A DNA stretch of 64,000 nt, from NCBI GenBank assembly GCA_946476985.1, contig CAMKWS010000006.1:1-64000 (forward strand). Direction: 5' to 3'. This document shows positions 17,947-26,687 of the stretch, piece after piece. The stretch is from an uncultured Acetobacteraceae bacterium. GTDB lineage: Bacteria; Pseudomonadota; Alphaproteobacteria; Acetobacterales; Acetobacteraceae. How positions within the stretch are numbered: position 1 is the first letter of the stretch; each line of letters starts with the position of its first letter. The translations under genes and the position numbers were made by a program. Below the pieces are notes generated by a model that was not told the origin of the DNA, searched no databases, and saw only the letters and a list, made by a program, of their open reading frames with translations.

Positions 17947-19482
17947 ATGAAAGCGCATCTTCACTGGACAGGCGTTCGTATGAGAACGCTGCACATCACT
18001 ATCGACCCAGACAGCAATGCTCTGCGTTCTGTCACCCTTCCTTCTGCATGGAGCGATGATGCTGCCCAAGCACTGGCGCAAATCACGCCTTCTGAAGGTG
18101 GTCCTGTCCGCCTTGCAAGTGAAGCTGCCCGTTGGGTGGAGTTGATTGATTCAACTCCCCTTCTCCCTAACACTCCCAAAAACGCTCCTCCTATCGGGCG
18201 TAGCCTGTCATGCTTGCTTCTCATGCAGCAAATGGCCCCTAATCTAGCTCTTTGGCGGCATGATCCAGATGGCCAGCCGGGCTTTATCATTAAACTATCC
18301 AGTTTTGTGCAGGATGGCCTGTTCTCTACTGAGCATTTCGCAGCATGTGTAAAACTCGCCTGCGATAGCCTTCGCCGGTTAGAAGCAGCTCAACGTCCTT
18401 ATCGTAGCGGCGAACTTCCTTTATTTGACGAGCCTGCTCTTTCATTCTCCCCGAATGACCCTGTCGGAGCTATTTTGCTCAGTGACCTAGATGCCTGCCT
18501 GGCTGCTATCGGTTTGGACTATGACAGCGAAGCTGGCCGAGCCATGGCACAAGGCATTACGCAACTTACCCAGCTTATTGCACGTGCAGGCACACCGATT
18601 GCTGTTCCTGCATTCTCTTGCCCTCAAGCTCCTGACATTGAACAAGCCGCAGTATCAATCTCTGCTAAAATGCAATCTGTTACCGAGCTTGCTCCTGTTG
18701 AGATTGGCTTTTCATCTTCGGGCGTTGTCGATGCCCTTCTTGAGGTCGAATCTTGCGGTTTAGGACCAATTTTTTCCCTCGTGGACACTCAAGGCAACCT
18801 CCGCACATCAACACTCCACCGCCTCGCTCATAAAGGCCTCTCTCCTGAGGCAGCCCTAGCATTAGCACTTGATGGTGAAGCTCCTCTACACGCAGCAGGC
18901 CCTAAAGCTCACGCTCTTATGCAGGAAGCTCTTCAACCTTTCTGCGAACATATGCCCATCCTCCCAGAACCTGAGACAGATGCCCTTAAAGAGAAACTCG
19001 GACGTGGTGTGCGCCGCCCTCTTCCTATGCGGCAAGGCGGCTTCACTCAACGTGCCTCAATTGGGGGGCATCGCCTCTTCATGCGGACCAATGAATTTGA
19101 AGATGGCTCTTTAGGCGCACTCTCCCTCTCCCCACCACAAGAGAGTCCTATGGCACGAGGATTGATGGAATGCTTTAGTCAGGCTGTTAGTATCGGGCTG
19201 CAATTTGGGGTCCCTTTAGAGGTCTTTATAGAAAAATTTGCATATTCCCGTTTTGGTGCCTGCGGTACAATTGAGGGGGATGATATTGCAGCATATGCGA
19301 CCTCCATGCTCGACTATGCCTTCCGCGCTCTTTCGGATGCTTATTTAGGACAGCGCATGCCAGATGCCCCTGTAGAACCTACTGAAAAAACACAAGATGC
19401 GCCCATGCTTCCTTTCGGGTTGGAGCAAGAAACGTCTCCTCCCCGTTCGCCAAAACGGCGCAATCTCCGGCTTGTCAGCTAA
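17947..19482 (+). CDS. TSCPD-domain protein resembling the C-terminal part of class II ribonucleotide reductase
   Basis: 511 residues, or 500 from the better ATG at 17980 (MRTLHITIDPDS). Residues about 355-470 carry a clear TSCPD domain like the C-terminus of NrdJ: MRQGGFTQRASIGGHRLFMRT, EFEDGSLGALSL, QAVSIGLQFGVPLEVFIEKF, ATSMLDYAFRALSDAYLG. Earlier stretches also look like NrdJ in order: FIIKLSSFVQDGLFSTEHF, IGLDYDSEAGRAMAQGITQL (compare PYDSDEGRA). The N-terminal ATP-cone and barrel with the active-site cysteines are absent. I infer a degenerate or repurposed reductase relative; no catalytic function can be assigned. Monocistronic, between divergent mlaD and the atp operon, with a C-rich hairpin after it. 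Confidence 0.75.
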   Translation: MKAHLHWTGVRMRTLHITIDPDSNALRSVTLPSAWSDDAAQALAQITPSEGGPVRLASEAARWVELIDSTPLLPNTPKNAPPIGRSLSCLLLMQQMAPNLALWRHDPDGQPGFIIKLSSFVQDGLFSTEHFAACVKLACDSLRRLEAAQRPYRSGELPLFDEPALSFSPNDPVGAILLSDLDACLAAIGLDYDSEAGRAMAQGITQLTQLIARAGTPIAVPAFSCPQAPDIEQAAVSISAKMQSVTELAPVEIGFSSSGVVDALLEVESCGLGPIFSLVDTQGNLRTSTLHRLAHKGLSPEAALALALDGEAPLHAAGPKAHALMQEALQPFCEHMPILPEPETDALKEKLGRGVRRPLPMRQGGFTQRASIGGHRLFMRTNEFEDGSLGALSLSPPQESPMARGLMECFSQAVSIGLQFGVPLEVFIEKFAYSRFGACGTIEGDDIAAYATSMLDYAFRALSDAYLGQRMPDAPVEPTEKTQDAPMLPFGLEQETSPPRSPKRRNLRLVS

Positions 19483-19511
19483 CTAACCTCTTTTATACCT
19501 TTATGTGGTAA

Positions 19512-19537
19512 TTCTTCCCCCGTCATGGGGGGAAGAA
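19512..19537 (+). terminator. hairpin after TSCPD gene
   Basis: TTCTTCCCCC and GGGGGGAAGAA separated by gtcat, 30 bp after the stop codon. No T run follows, so it is a possible weak terminator or mRNA 3' stabiliser. Confidence 0.45.
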
Positions 19538-19662
19538 GGCTTAAACAGCCATTGACAGCCCATTCACCCCCTGTCTAGCTATGGAGCTCAAGGGCGGGTC
19601 TAGCTGACAATCTAGCCAGCTACGCATTGTCGCCCGGTTCGAGGTTTAAAGGGTATTTAAAC

Positions 19663-20028
19663 GTGAACAATCGCAATACAGCCACTGGCGACCCATTTGA
19701 TGTGCGCCTTGCACAGGCTGAGCAGCGACTTTCTTTACCTAAAAAAAACCGTAAAAAACCGGTATTGACCGGCGATTCCTCTCTCAATATAGCTCTTCGT
19801 ATTGCCAGTGATTTAATTGCTGGTATTGCCGTTGGGCTTGCCATTGGGTATGAGCTTGACCGATGGACAGGGCACAAGCCTCTGTTTATAATTGTGTTTA
19901 CCATTCTTGGAATGGGTGCCGGCATGCGTAATGTCTGGCGAGTTGTGAATGTCATGAATGTTCCTGCCGATGTTGCAGGAACGCAGAAAAACGGGAGAGA
20001 CCAGCGTGGCCAGCGGATCGACGATTGA
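19663..20028 (+). CDS. atpI: AtpZ/AtpI family protein (ATP synthase assembly)
   Basis: Small membrane protein encoded first in the F0 operon, thought to help c-ring assembly. I prefer the GTG at 19663 (VNNRNTATGDP), with AAAGGG nine bases upstream, to the TTG at 19627. The C-terminal half has two hydrophobic helices typical of the family: LNIALRIASDLIAGIAVGLAIGYELDRW and LFIIVFTILGMGAGMRNVWRVV. The N-terminus is charged with RLAQAEQRLSLPKKNRKK. Its end overlaps the probable atpB start. Confidence 0.88.
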   Translation: MNNRNTATGDPFDVRLAQAEQRLSLPKKNRKKPVLTGDSSLNIALRIASDLIAGIAVGLAIGYELDRWTGHKPLFIIVFTILGMGAGMRNVWRVVNVMNVPADVAGTQKNGRDQRGQRIDD

Positions 20029-20758
20029 CGCGCTCGGACAGTTCGAGCTGCATCCGATTTTTGGTTCTTTCGGTGAGGCACTGAGTCTATCCCAGTCCCC
20101 GCTGTTTATGGTGATTGCTTCAGTCATTGTGCTGGCTTTCCTTTATCTCGGCATGCGCCCAGCATCTGTCGTCCCAGGACGGCTGCAAGCTGCTGCTGAG
20201 ATGAGCTATGATTTTATTCATAACCTCGCCGTTGATACGATTGGTGAAAAAGGAACTGCCTTTTTCCCATTCATCTTTGCGCTGTTCTTCTTCATCCTGA
20301 CAGGAAACTACCTCGGCCTGCTCCCCTTCTCCTTCACTTTTACAAGCCATATTGCGGTTACACTCGCACTGGCTGTAACTGTGTTCATTATCTCAATTCT
20401 AACAGCGCTACGCTTTCAGGGTATCAGTTTCTTCAAGCACTTCATGCCAGAGGGAGCTCCTGTTATGCTGGCTCCACTGCTGATCCCTATTGAGATTTTG
20501 TCCTTTATTTCTCGCCCCATCAGCCTGTCTATCCGTCTTTTTGCTAATATGGTGGCTGGGCACGTGCTGTTGGAAGTCTTTGCAAGTTTCACAATCATGC
20601 TTGCCGTCAGTCTCGGTGCGTTTGGCCATGTTCTGGCTATTGCACCAATTGCGATTAACATCGCACTGACAGCACTTGAGCTGCTGGTAGGGCTACTCCA
20701 AGCCTATGTGTTTGCGATCCTTACCTGCATCTACCTTCGTGAGGCTGTTGCACACTAA
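20006..20758 (+). CDS. atpB: F0F1 ATP synthase subunit a
   Basis: Proton-channel subunit of ATP synthase. The GTG at 20006 (VASGSTIDALGQFELHP) with GGGAGAG eight bases before it is preferred over the ATG at 19958, giving 250 residues. Multiple transmembrane helices; the conserved helix-4 sequence ISRPISLSIRLFANMVAGHVLLE contains the essential Arg, and the last helix is LELLVGLLQAYVFAILTCIYLREAV. It overlaps the end of atpI by about 23 bp, indicating coupling. Head of the F0 cluster atpI-B-E-F'-F. Confidence 0.95.
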   Translation: MASGSTIDALGQFELHPIFGSFGEALSLSQSPLFMVIASVIVLAFLYLGMRPASVVPGRLQAAAEMSYDFIHNLAVDTIGEKGTAFFPFIFALFFFILTGNYLGLLPFSFTFTSHIAVTLALAVTVFIISILTALRFQGISFFKHFMPEGAPVMLAPLLIPIEILSFISRPISLSIRLFANMVAGHVLLEVFASFTIMLAVSLGAFGHVLAIAPIAINIALTALELLVGLLQAYVFAILTCIYLREAVAH

Positions 20759-20823
20759 GTCTCTTAGTTCGTAACTGTCTTGTCATTTTGTTTTTTTGAC
20801 CTGCCTTATAAGGAACCTGACCC

Positions 20824-21048
20824 ATGGATCTTCAAGCCGCTCGTGAGATTGGTGCTGGTCTCGCCGTAATCGCTCTTGCTGGTGTTGGTGCTGGTATCGG
20901 TAACATCTTTGCCGCTCTGGTTAACTCCATCGCTCGTAACCCGGCTTCCCGCCCACACGTTTTCGGCCTGGGCATGCTCGGCTTTGCTCTGACAGAGGCT
21001 ATTGCCCTCTTCGCTCTGCTGATCGCCTTCCTCATCCTCTTCGTCTAA
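20824..21048 (+). CDS. atpE: F0F1 ATP synthase subunit c
   Basis: Proteolipid forming the rotor ring. 74 residues, two helices. First helix is Gly/Ala-rich: [25 protein letters not shown]; loop [11 protein letters not shown]; second helix [27 protein letters not shown] contains the ion-binding Glu in [10 protein letters not shown] strong RBS AAGGAACC lies before the ATG. Codon usage (Cys-free, many GCT/GGT) fits a highly expressed gene. Confidence 0.97.
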   Translation: MDLQAAREIGAGLAVIALAGVGAGIGNIFAALVNSIARNPASRPHVFGLGMLGFALTEAIALFALLIAFLILFV

Positions 21049-21059
21049 GGGCTAGACCG

Positions 21060-21641
21060 ATGCGCCTTACGCCTCGCTTCCTCCTGTCTGCCGCCGCCCC
21101 ACTTGCGGCCTTACCGGGCCGGGCCGTGGCGGAAGGCATGCCCCAGCTCCACTTTAAAGACCCTCTCCTACAAGGGCAGGTGGTCTGGGGTGCCATCATC
21201 TTTGTGATCTTCTACCTGCTTTTGAGCCGCTCTGCCCTGCCTCGGGTTGCTCGCGTTCTCAAATCACGTGAAGAACGTATCCAGAATGATCTGGACCTTG
21301 CACGCCGTGCAAAGAAAGATGCTGACAAAGCACAGCAAGAACTTTGCGCCGCACGCGAACAAGCCTCTGAAAACGCCCGTATGGACGTTCAGAATATCCG
21401 TGAAGCCACTAAAAAAGCTGCACAGGCTCAGGCAGATGAAACATCTGCTCGCTTGGAAGAAAATATCCGCAAGGCCGAGGCTAAAATTGCACTCTCCCGC
21501 AATGAAGCTCTCTCCCACCTTAACGATATTGCATCTCAAACTGCAGTTACCTTAACAGAACGCTTCATTGGTGTTGCTGACCCACAGGCTATTTCTGTTG
21601 CTGTAGAACGCGCCCAGACTACAGGAGGTGAGCATGTTTGA
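21060..21641 (+). CDS. atpG: F0F1 ATP synthase subunit b'
   Basis: Peripheral-stalk subunit b' (symbol atpG or atpF' in alphaproteobacteria). 193 residues. N-terminal signal-like stretch LLSAAAPLAALPGRAVAEGM and one transmembrane helix VVWGAIIFVIFYLLLSR, then a long charged coiled coil from residue 65 on (VLKSREERIQNDLDLARRAKKDADKAQQEL). Length is slightly more than usual because of the extra N-terminus. It overlaps the start of the b gene. Confidence 0.9.
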   Translation: MRLTPRFLLSAAAPLAALPGRAVAEGMPQLHFKDPLLQGQVVWGAIIFVIFYLLLSRSALPRVARVLKSREERIQNDLDLARRAKKDADKAQQELCAAREQASENARMDVQNIREATKKAAQAQADETSARLEENIRKAEAKIALSRNEALSHLNDIASQTAVTLTERFIGVADPQAISVAVERAQTTGGEHV

Positions 21642-22149
21642 TATCAGCATGTTTCATGAACCACGTTTTTGGACGTCGCTCGCATTTGTTCTCTTTTTTG
21701 TCATTTTCGGACGTAAAATCTGGGGAGTTATCTCCTCTAAATTAGATGAGCGTGCGGACAATGTTCGAAAGAATCTTGATGAAGCAACACGTCTTCGTCG
21801 TGAAGCAGAGCAAATGCTTGAGGATTCTAACCGCGAGCGCGAACAAGCCTTAATTGAAGCCCAGCAACTTATTGCTGCTTCTAAAGCAGAGGCTCAAGCT
21901 CTTACAGAGCAAGCTGAACGTGATGCTGCTGAAATGATCGCTCGTCATGAAAAGATTGCTCGTGAGCGTATTGAAGCCGCTGAGCAAACAGCTCTGCGCG
22001 ATATTCGTGAGCAGGCCGCAGCTTTAGCTCTTACTGCTGCACGTGACGTTATTGCTGAAAACCTTGAGAAAGATAATGCTCTTGCTCAAAAACTCATCAA
22101 TGACGGCCTAAAAAATCTCCCTCGCGCCCTTGGCGACAAGGCTGCGTAA
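21634..22149 (+). CDS. atpF: F0F1 ATP synthase subunit b
   Basis: Peripheral stalk subunit. Start set at the ATG of 21634 because AGGAGG is 5 bp upstream (21623-21628). Short N-terminal helix FWTSLAFVLFFVIFGRKIWGVI, then the coiled-coil stalk (LDERADNVRKNLDEATRLRREAEQML to EKDNALAQKLINDGL). 171 residues. The presence of both b and b' is typical of alphaproteobacteria and the F1 operon is, as expected, elsewhere. Confidence 0.95.
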   Translation: MFDISMFHEPRFWTSLAFVLFFVIFGRKIWGVISSKLDERADNVRKNLDEATRLRREAEQMLEDSNREREQALIEAQQLIAASKAEAQALTEQAERDAAEMIARHEKIARERIEAAEQTALRDIREQAAALALTAARDVIAENLEKDNALAQKLINDGLKNLPRALGDKAA

Positions 22150-22159
22150 AGACGATGAT

Positions 22160-22927
22160 ATGACAGCCAGTAAGACCCCTGCCCCCTTACTGGCTGTTGT
22201 CGTTACGGTCTTAAATGAGGCCGAAAATATTCTTCCTGTTTGTCAGGAAATCAAAGAAGCCCTAGCGGACCTTCCCTCTACTGAGGTTATTTTTGTTGAT
22301 GATGGCAGCACAGATGCCACGCAGCAAAAACTCTTAGAAGCGCGCAAAACGCTCCTTCCAGGCCTCCGCATCCTTCAACATCCTCAATGTCTCGGTAAAT
22401 CCACAGCCCTGCGCACAGCTATTCGTGCAGCCCATGCGCCGTGGATCGCAACAATGGATGGCGATGGACAAGATGACCCCAGCTTCATCCGCACAATGCT
22501 GGCCTCTGCACTCTCGTATGAAGCAGAGTACTCCTCATCGCAGCCACATCCAGGGCCTTTAGTTGTTGGTGTGCGCCGTAAGCGGCAAGACCGTTTTTCA
22601 CGCCGCTTTGCAACACGCTTCGCTAATGGGTTACGTCAACGCCTTCTGCAAGATAACTGCCCGGATACCGGGGCGCCTCTCAAATTGTTCCGGCGTGAAA
22701 CCTTCTTATGCTTACCTCAATTTGAAGGGCTTCATCGTTTTATCCCAGCTCTTATGAAGGTTTACGGAGCGCCTCTCATTTGTATTGAGACGCAACACCG
22801 TTCTCGCCTGCATGGTTCATCAAAATATACCAATCTTAACCGTGCGATTGTTGGCATTCGGGATCTTCTTGGCGTGTTGTGGCTTCTAAACCGCACACGT
22901 CGGCTGCCTCCTCATACCGAGCTCTAA
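22160..22927 (+). CDS. family 2 glycosyltransferase, polyprenyl-phosphate sugar transferase-like
   Basis: GT-A fold transferase similar to dolichyl/undecaprenyl-phosphate mannose or glucose synthases. Motifs: VVVTVLNEAENILPVCQEI, VIFVDDGSTDATQQKL, and the DxD-type MDGDGQDDPSF (about residues 104-114), then KLFRRETF and TNLNRAIVGIRDLLGVLWLL. No C-terminal transmembrane segments, so it is the DPM1-like soluble type. The ATG at 22160 is preferred over the TTG at 22130. Immediately followed by an ArnT-like transferase, a pairing seen when Und-P-sugar is made and then used in lipid A or glycan modification. Confidence 0.8.
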   Translation: MTASKTPAPLLAVVVTVLNEAENILPVCQEIKEALADLPSTEVIFVDDGSTDATQQKLLEARKTLLPGLRILQHPQCLGKSTALRTAIRAAHAPWIATMDGDGQDDPSFIRTMLASALSYEAEYSSSQPHPGPLVVGVRRKRQDRFSRRFATRFANGLRQRLLQDNCPDTGAPLKLFRRETFLCLPQFEGLHRFIPALMKVYGAPLICIETQHRSRLHGSSKYTNLNRAIVGIRDLLGVLWLLNRTRRLPPHTEL

Positions 22928-22967
22928 ACGTATTCTTTCCGGCCTCCTTAGAAGAGAGTTTGAGTAA

Positions 22968-24632
22968 ATGTCCCTCACTTTGCGCCATTATGCTCTCCTC
23001 GCCGTTATTGCTTTCTGCATTGCTCTACCCGGTCGTCTCAGCCTACCGCCGCTTGACCGTGATGAACCCCGCTATATGCAGGCTACGGCACAAATGCTCT
23101 CCTCTGGCAATTTCTTGGATATCCGATTTCAAGATCAACCACGTTATCTCCAGCCCGCTGGTATCTATTGGCTCGAAGCCACGGCCGTAAAAACGGTAGA
23201 AACGCTAACCGGAGATAAAACATTACGCCATCAAAGCTGGCCTTATCGCCTCCCAAGCTTAATCGCCTCTGCTCTCTCCATTGCTCTTACATGCTGGATT
23301 GGAGCACGTCTCTTTAGTGCTGAAGCAGGAATATTAGGCGCATTACTCCTATTATGCTCAACGCTTTTTGCCGCTGAAAGCCATATGGCGACCATTGATA
23401 GCGTTCTGCTACTCAATATTCTGTCGCTCGAAGCATTACTCCTGCATCATTTCCAAAATGTAACGGCAGGTAAACCCACACCTACCCGATTTTCTATCCT
23501 TTATTGGGCAGGGCTTGGGATAGGCCTTATGCTTAAGGGGCCAATTATTCTTATACCTGCTTTAGGGACAATCGGTGCTTTATGCATAAGCTACCGCAGT
23601 CTCGCTTTGTGGCGGGCTTTACGCCCTGCGTGGGGCTGGCTTATCTCTCTTGCCATTCTTCTGCCTTGGTGCATCAGCATCGCTATTGTGAGCCATGGGG
23701 AGTTCTTTCGCCGTGCTGTTGGACATAATTTATTAGGGAAAATCACCCACGCGCAGGAAACCCATGGCTTTCCTCCTGGGTATTATCTTCTCCTCTTTAT
23801 CATCGCATTCTGGCCCGGCGCTATCTTTGCACTGCGGGCACTCCCCACAATCTGGCAGCAGAGGAACCAACCAAGCACGCGCTTTTTACTATGCTGGATT
23901 ATCCCTCACTGGGTCTTTTTTGAGGCTTTAGCGACAAAGTTGCCTCATTATGTCCTACCCACCTATCCAGCTATTGCCATTCTTACAGCCGCAGCTTTAA
24001 CACAAGGAATACCACCTATCCGCGCACTTTGGGTGCGTCTCTTATCCAACATATATGCTATATTATGGGCTTTGATAGGCTTCGCTTTTTGCGGTGTGGG
24101 CTTGGGGATTTTGTATAAAATGGAAGGCCTTTTTGCTCCTTCCACCCTTACTCCTCTTTGCGGGAGCCTCCCTCTTATATGTGCTGCCATATGGCTCTTT
24201 TATAAAAACCATCTTCGTGAGAGTGCTTTTTGTGCCATTGGCACAGCTATGATCTCTCAAGTGGGTATTTTCCTTATTGTAATCCCGCAGCTTACATCTA
24301 TCCAACTTTCGCCCCACATTGCGAAAAGCTTTGAACAAATACGCCCTTGCGCCAATAGTGCATTGATCTCCCCATCTTATAGGGAGCCGAGCTTGGTCTT
24401 TCTTACAGGAGGAGCCACCCGTTTACTTCCTCCTGGCCAAGCTGCACAAAATCTCCACGACAACGCTCAATGTGACCTGGCCTTAATTGACGCCCGAGAT
24501 GAGCCACTTTTTAAGAAAAATCTTGCACAATTAGGCGAGGCCCCCCTCCTTTATGACCAATATAAAGGGCTGAATTATTCCAACGGGCATAAAATGTCCC
24601 TCACCCTCTATGGGATCAAGCCGCAGAAATAA
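22968..24632 (+). CDS. ArnT/PMT-like membrane glycosyltransferase (GT39/GT83)
   Basis: 554 residues, about 11-12 hydrophobic segments. It transfers a sugar from a polyprenyl-phosphate donor to an acceptor facing the periplasm. The N-terminal loop motif LPPLDRDEPRYMQATAQML (acidic DRDEPRY), followed by QPRYLQPAGIYWLEA, is diagnostic of the ArnT group. Other marks: LLKGPIILIPALG and HYVLPTYPAIAIL. The preceding GT2 gene probably supplies the donor lipid. Target could be lipid A or another glycan; no arn sugar-synthesis genes are adjacent. Confidence 0.82.
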   Translation: MSLTLRHYALLAVIAFCIALPGRLSLPPLDRDEPRYMQATAQMLSSGNFLDIRFQDQPRYLQPAGIYWLEATAVKTVETLTGDKTLRHQSWPYRLPSLIASALSIALTCWIGARLFSAEAGILGALLLLCSTLFAAESHMATIDSVLLLNILSLEALLLHHFQNVTAGKPTPTRFSILYWAGLGIGLMLKGPIILIPALGTIGALCISYRSLALWRALRPAWGWLISLAILLPWCISIAIVSHGEFFRRAVGHNLLGKITHAQETHGFPPGYYLLLFIIAFWPGAIFALRALPTIWQQRNQPSTRFLLCWIIPHWVFFEALATKLPHYVLPTYPAIAILTAAALTQGIPPIRALWVRLLSNIYAILWALIGFAFCGVGLGILYKMEGLFAPSTLTPLCGSLPLICAAIWLFYKNHLRESAFCAIGTAMISQVGIFLIVIPQLTSIQLSPHIAKSFEQIRPCANSALISPSYREPSLVFLTGGATRLLPPGQAAQNLHDNAQCDLALIDARDEPLFKKNLAQLGEAPLLYDQYKGLNYSNGHKMSLTLYGIKPQK

Positions 24633-24685
24633 AACGCCTCAATAGGCCTTCATATACTGTGCATCTTGTTTCTTAGAAAATACCA

Positions 24686-24761
24686 TGGTGGAGCTAAGGG
24701 GAGTCGAACCCCTGACCTCCTCATTGCGAACGAGGCGCTCTCCCAACTGAGCTATAGCCCC
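24686..24761 (-). tRNA. tRNA-Ala (anticodon CGC)
   Basis: 76-nt tRNA on the minus strand with encoded CCA. Acceptor GGGGCTA/TAGCTCC, D arm AGCTCAGTTGGGAGAGC, anticodon arm CCTCG-TTCGCAA-TGAGG (anticodon CGC, reading GCG), T arm CAGGGGTTCGACTCCCCTT. The GU pair in the acceptor and stem is normal. Confidence 0.93.
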
Positions 24762-24914
24762 ATGGTGACTAATATAATGGCACTACCGGGGGAGATATTG
24801 TCAAGCAATCCACCTAAAGACAAACCCACATTTACAAAACATTTCTCGCCATAATGGGGGATCACTGTTACATGTTGAGCACCCCTTTGATCAAAGGCTT
24901 TAACGAGGCTCCTG

Positions 24915-25241
24915 GTGAATCCCCTTATTATCTACCTACAAATTGTGAATCTCCTCATGGTAGTTTTGGATGTCTATTCATGGATCATCCTCTCCTACTG
25001 CTTGGCCACCATGGCTGTTGGGTTTGGCGTGATTGATATTCACTCAAACCGCTTTTTCCGCAGCCTTATTGAAATTCTCACCCGGCTAGTCGAGCCTGCT
25101 CTGCGACCTATTCGAAATATTCTACCCTCTACAGGAATGATGGATTTCTCCCCTCTCATCCTGCTCTTAATCATTCAATATGGGATTCCTTTTATCCTTA
25201 AGAGCATTTTTAAAATGCTTCTGGCAAATCAAGGGATTTAA
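24915..25241 (+). CDS. YggT family membrane protein
   Basis: 108 residues with GTG start at 24915. YggT (DUF2043-like) proteins are small inner-membrane proteins near cell-division genes. Two hydrophobic stretches: IVNLLMVVLDVYSWIILSYCLATMAVGFGV and PLILLLIIQYGIPFILKSIF, separated by the conserved loop SLIEILTRLVEPALRPIRNILP. No close partner gene here; it lies after tRNA-Ala and before a strong terminator. Confidence 0.88.
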   Translation: MNPLIIYLQIVNLLMVVLDVYSWIILSYCLATMAVGFGVIDIHSNRFFRSLIEILTRLVEPALRPIRNILPSTGMMDFSPLILLLIIQYGIPFILKSIFKMLLANQGI

Positions 25242-25248
25242 TCCCTAC

Positions 25249-25286
25249 AAAAAAACCCGCCTAAATTTTCTAGGCGGGGTTTTTTG
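25249..25286 (+). terminator. strong bidirectional rho-independent terminator
   Basis: AAAAACCCGCCTA (25251-25263) pairs with TAGGCGGGGTTTTT (25271-25284) with one bulged G; loop AATTTTC-like. A/T runs on both sides suit convergent genes yggT (+) and the outer membrane protein gene (-). Confidence 0.9.
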
Positions 25287-25329
25287 TATTGTTTGCATCT
25301 CCCCCCACTAGGAGAGAGAAAGAGCCAAA

Positions 25330-26490
25330 TTAGAACATCGCAAATACAGCACATTGCGGGGAGATAGAGCGAGATGTGTTATGCCCAACGACAGGCAAAA
25401 TAGCGCCAATAATACCACCCACATTTGCCGTCCAGTTATATTCAATCCCTGGGCCAACATTAAATGCCCCAGCCCATCCAGAACGATTATAAACCTTCTC
25501 ACCTGTGCGTGTATTATACCCACGAGCAGACATTGATGCCGACCATGTATGGTACAAATCCAACGCAAACACCCATTTCTTGGTGAAGCCTAGCTCAATA
25601 GAACCACCTTCATTCCCATAAGGGCCAACATGCCCACGCCCAACAAAACCACGCTCTGTGCCGAAGCTCGTAATATTACGCAAGCGCGCTGTTGTTACAG
25701 GCTGGCGTGCCTGTGCCCACATACGAATACGCATAGCATGCTTAAAGAATGGCAACGCAAACTGTGTATGCACACCATAGCGAATAGCCCATACACCCTG
25801 GCCAACACCTTCTGAAGCATTCGCAAGGTTAGAGTAATCACCCGTTGGGGTATTTACACCAAGATATACCGAAAAAGACGGCGTATAGTGTGGAGTAAAC
25901 CGATATTGGAATTCCACCGGCAGATCATTAAATTTCAAACCTGACGGCTTTGCATGAGCTCCCCAGCTATATCCATATGTTGGTAGCAAATAGAGGGAGA
26001 GATGATCCGTTAACCCATATTTTAATAGGGAAAACTGCGTAATATTATGCTGCCCACCAGCGAATTTTTTAGTGTTCAAACGCCCGTTTGAATCATATGC
26101 ACCTGCTGGTAGACCCGCTGTTATATATGGCTCCACAGCCACCATACCCGGTGCCGGCAATGCAGGAGATGGCGAATAAAGCGACCCTGTATACCATTGT
26201 TCCGGCAAAGGTTTATGAGCTGGGTGAAGATTCACTTTCACAGCCAAAGCGGCATCATCTGGCTTTGCAATAGCTTTAGCATCTGTTGCAACGACAGACT
26301 TCACCTGTTGGAGTGAATGCTGAGCAGAAGGAGCCACACGCATAGCTCCCTTATTGCTCACCACTGCGTGCGCATGTACCCGTCCCTTAACGGCCGAATG
26401 AACATCGGCAGCATAAAGCTGTGCCGTAGCACCATATGTCCCCACAGCGAGGCTAGAGAGAAGGGCTGCATAACGCACGGACTTCTTCAT
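25330..26490 (-). CDS. putative outer membrane beta-barrel protein, MetA-pathway-like
   Basis: 387 residues from the ATG at 26490 (MKKSVRYAALL), an upstream ATG at 26502 also being possible. Signal peptide MKKSVRYAALLSSLAVGTYGATAQLYA. The remaining ~350 residues alternate polar and hydrophobic residues with many aromatic strands (LYLLPTYGYSWGAH, FQYRFTPHYTPSFSVYLGVN, RYGVHTQFALPF, IELGFTKKWVFALDLYHTW) and the chain ends in AVFAMF, an aromatic C-terminal residue as recognised by the BAM machinery. The layout resembles transporter/phenol-MetA-type barrels (PF13557). Substrate unknown. Monocistronic. Confidence 0.65.
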   Translation of the reverse strand: MKKSVRYAALLSSLAVGTYGATAQLYAADVHSAVKGRVHAHAVVSNKGAMRVAPSAQHSLQQVKSVVATDAKAIAKPDDAALAVKVNLHPAHKPLPEQWYTGSLYSPSPALPAPGMVAVEPYITAGLPAGAYDSNGRLNTKKFAGGQHNITQFSLLKYGLTDHLSLYLLPTYGYSWGAHAKPSGLKFNDLPVEFQYRFTPHYTPSFSVYLGVNTPTGDYSNLANASEGVGQGVWAIRYGVHTQFALPFFKHAMRIRMWAQARQPVTTARLRNITSFGTERGFVGRGHVGPYGNEGGSIELGFTKKWVFALDLYHTWSASMSARGYNTRTGEKVYNRSGWAGAFNVGPGIEYNWTANVGGIIGAILPVVGHNTSRSISPQCAVFAMF

Positions 26491-26687
26491 ATCATAAACC
26501 ATACATAGTTTTTGAGAAGGAAAAATATTACGACAGCAAAAAGATTATATGCAAGAGCATAATGAAAAAAAATTTATATCTCTAATATATTTCATTTATT
26601 CTATTTATTGCGAAAACATCTCTTTTCCCCTCATCAAAACTTCGTAAGATTATCTATAACCTACTGTTTTATAATATTAATTTATGA

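Noticed and set aside
24666..24854. Open frame on the + strand reading [22 protein letters not shown]
   Set aside because: It is the antisense translation of tRNA-Ala, a well-known artefact, and not a gene.
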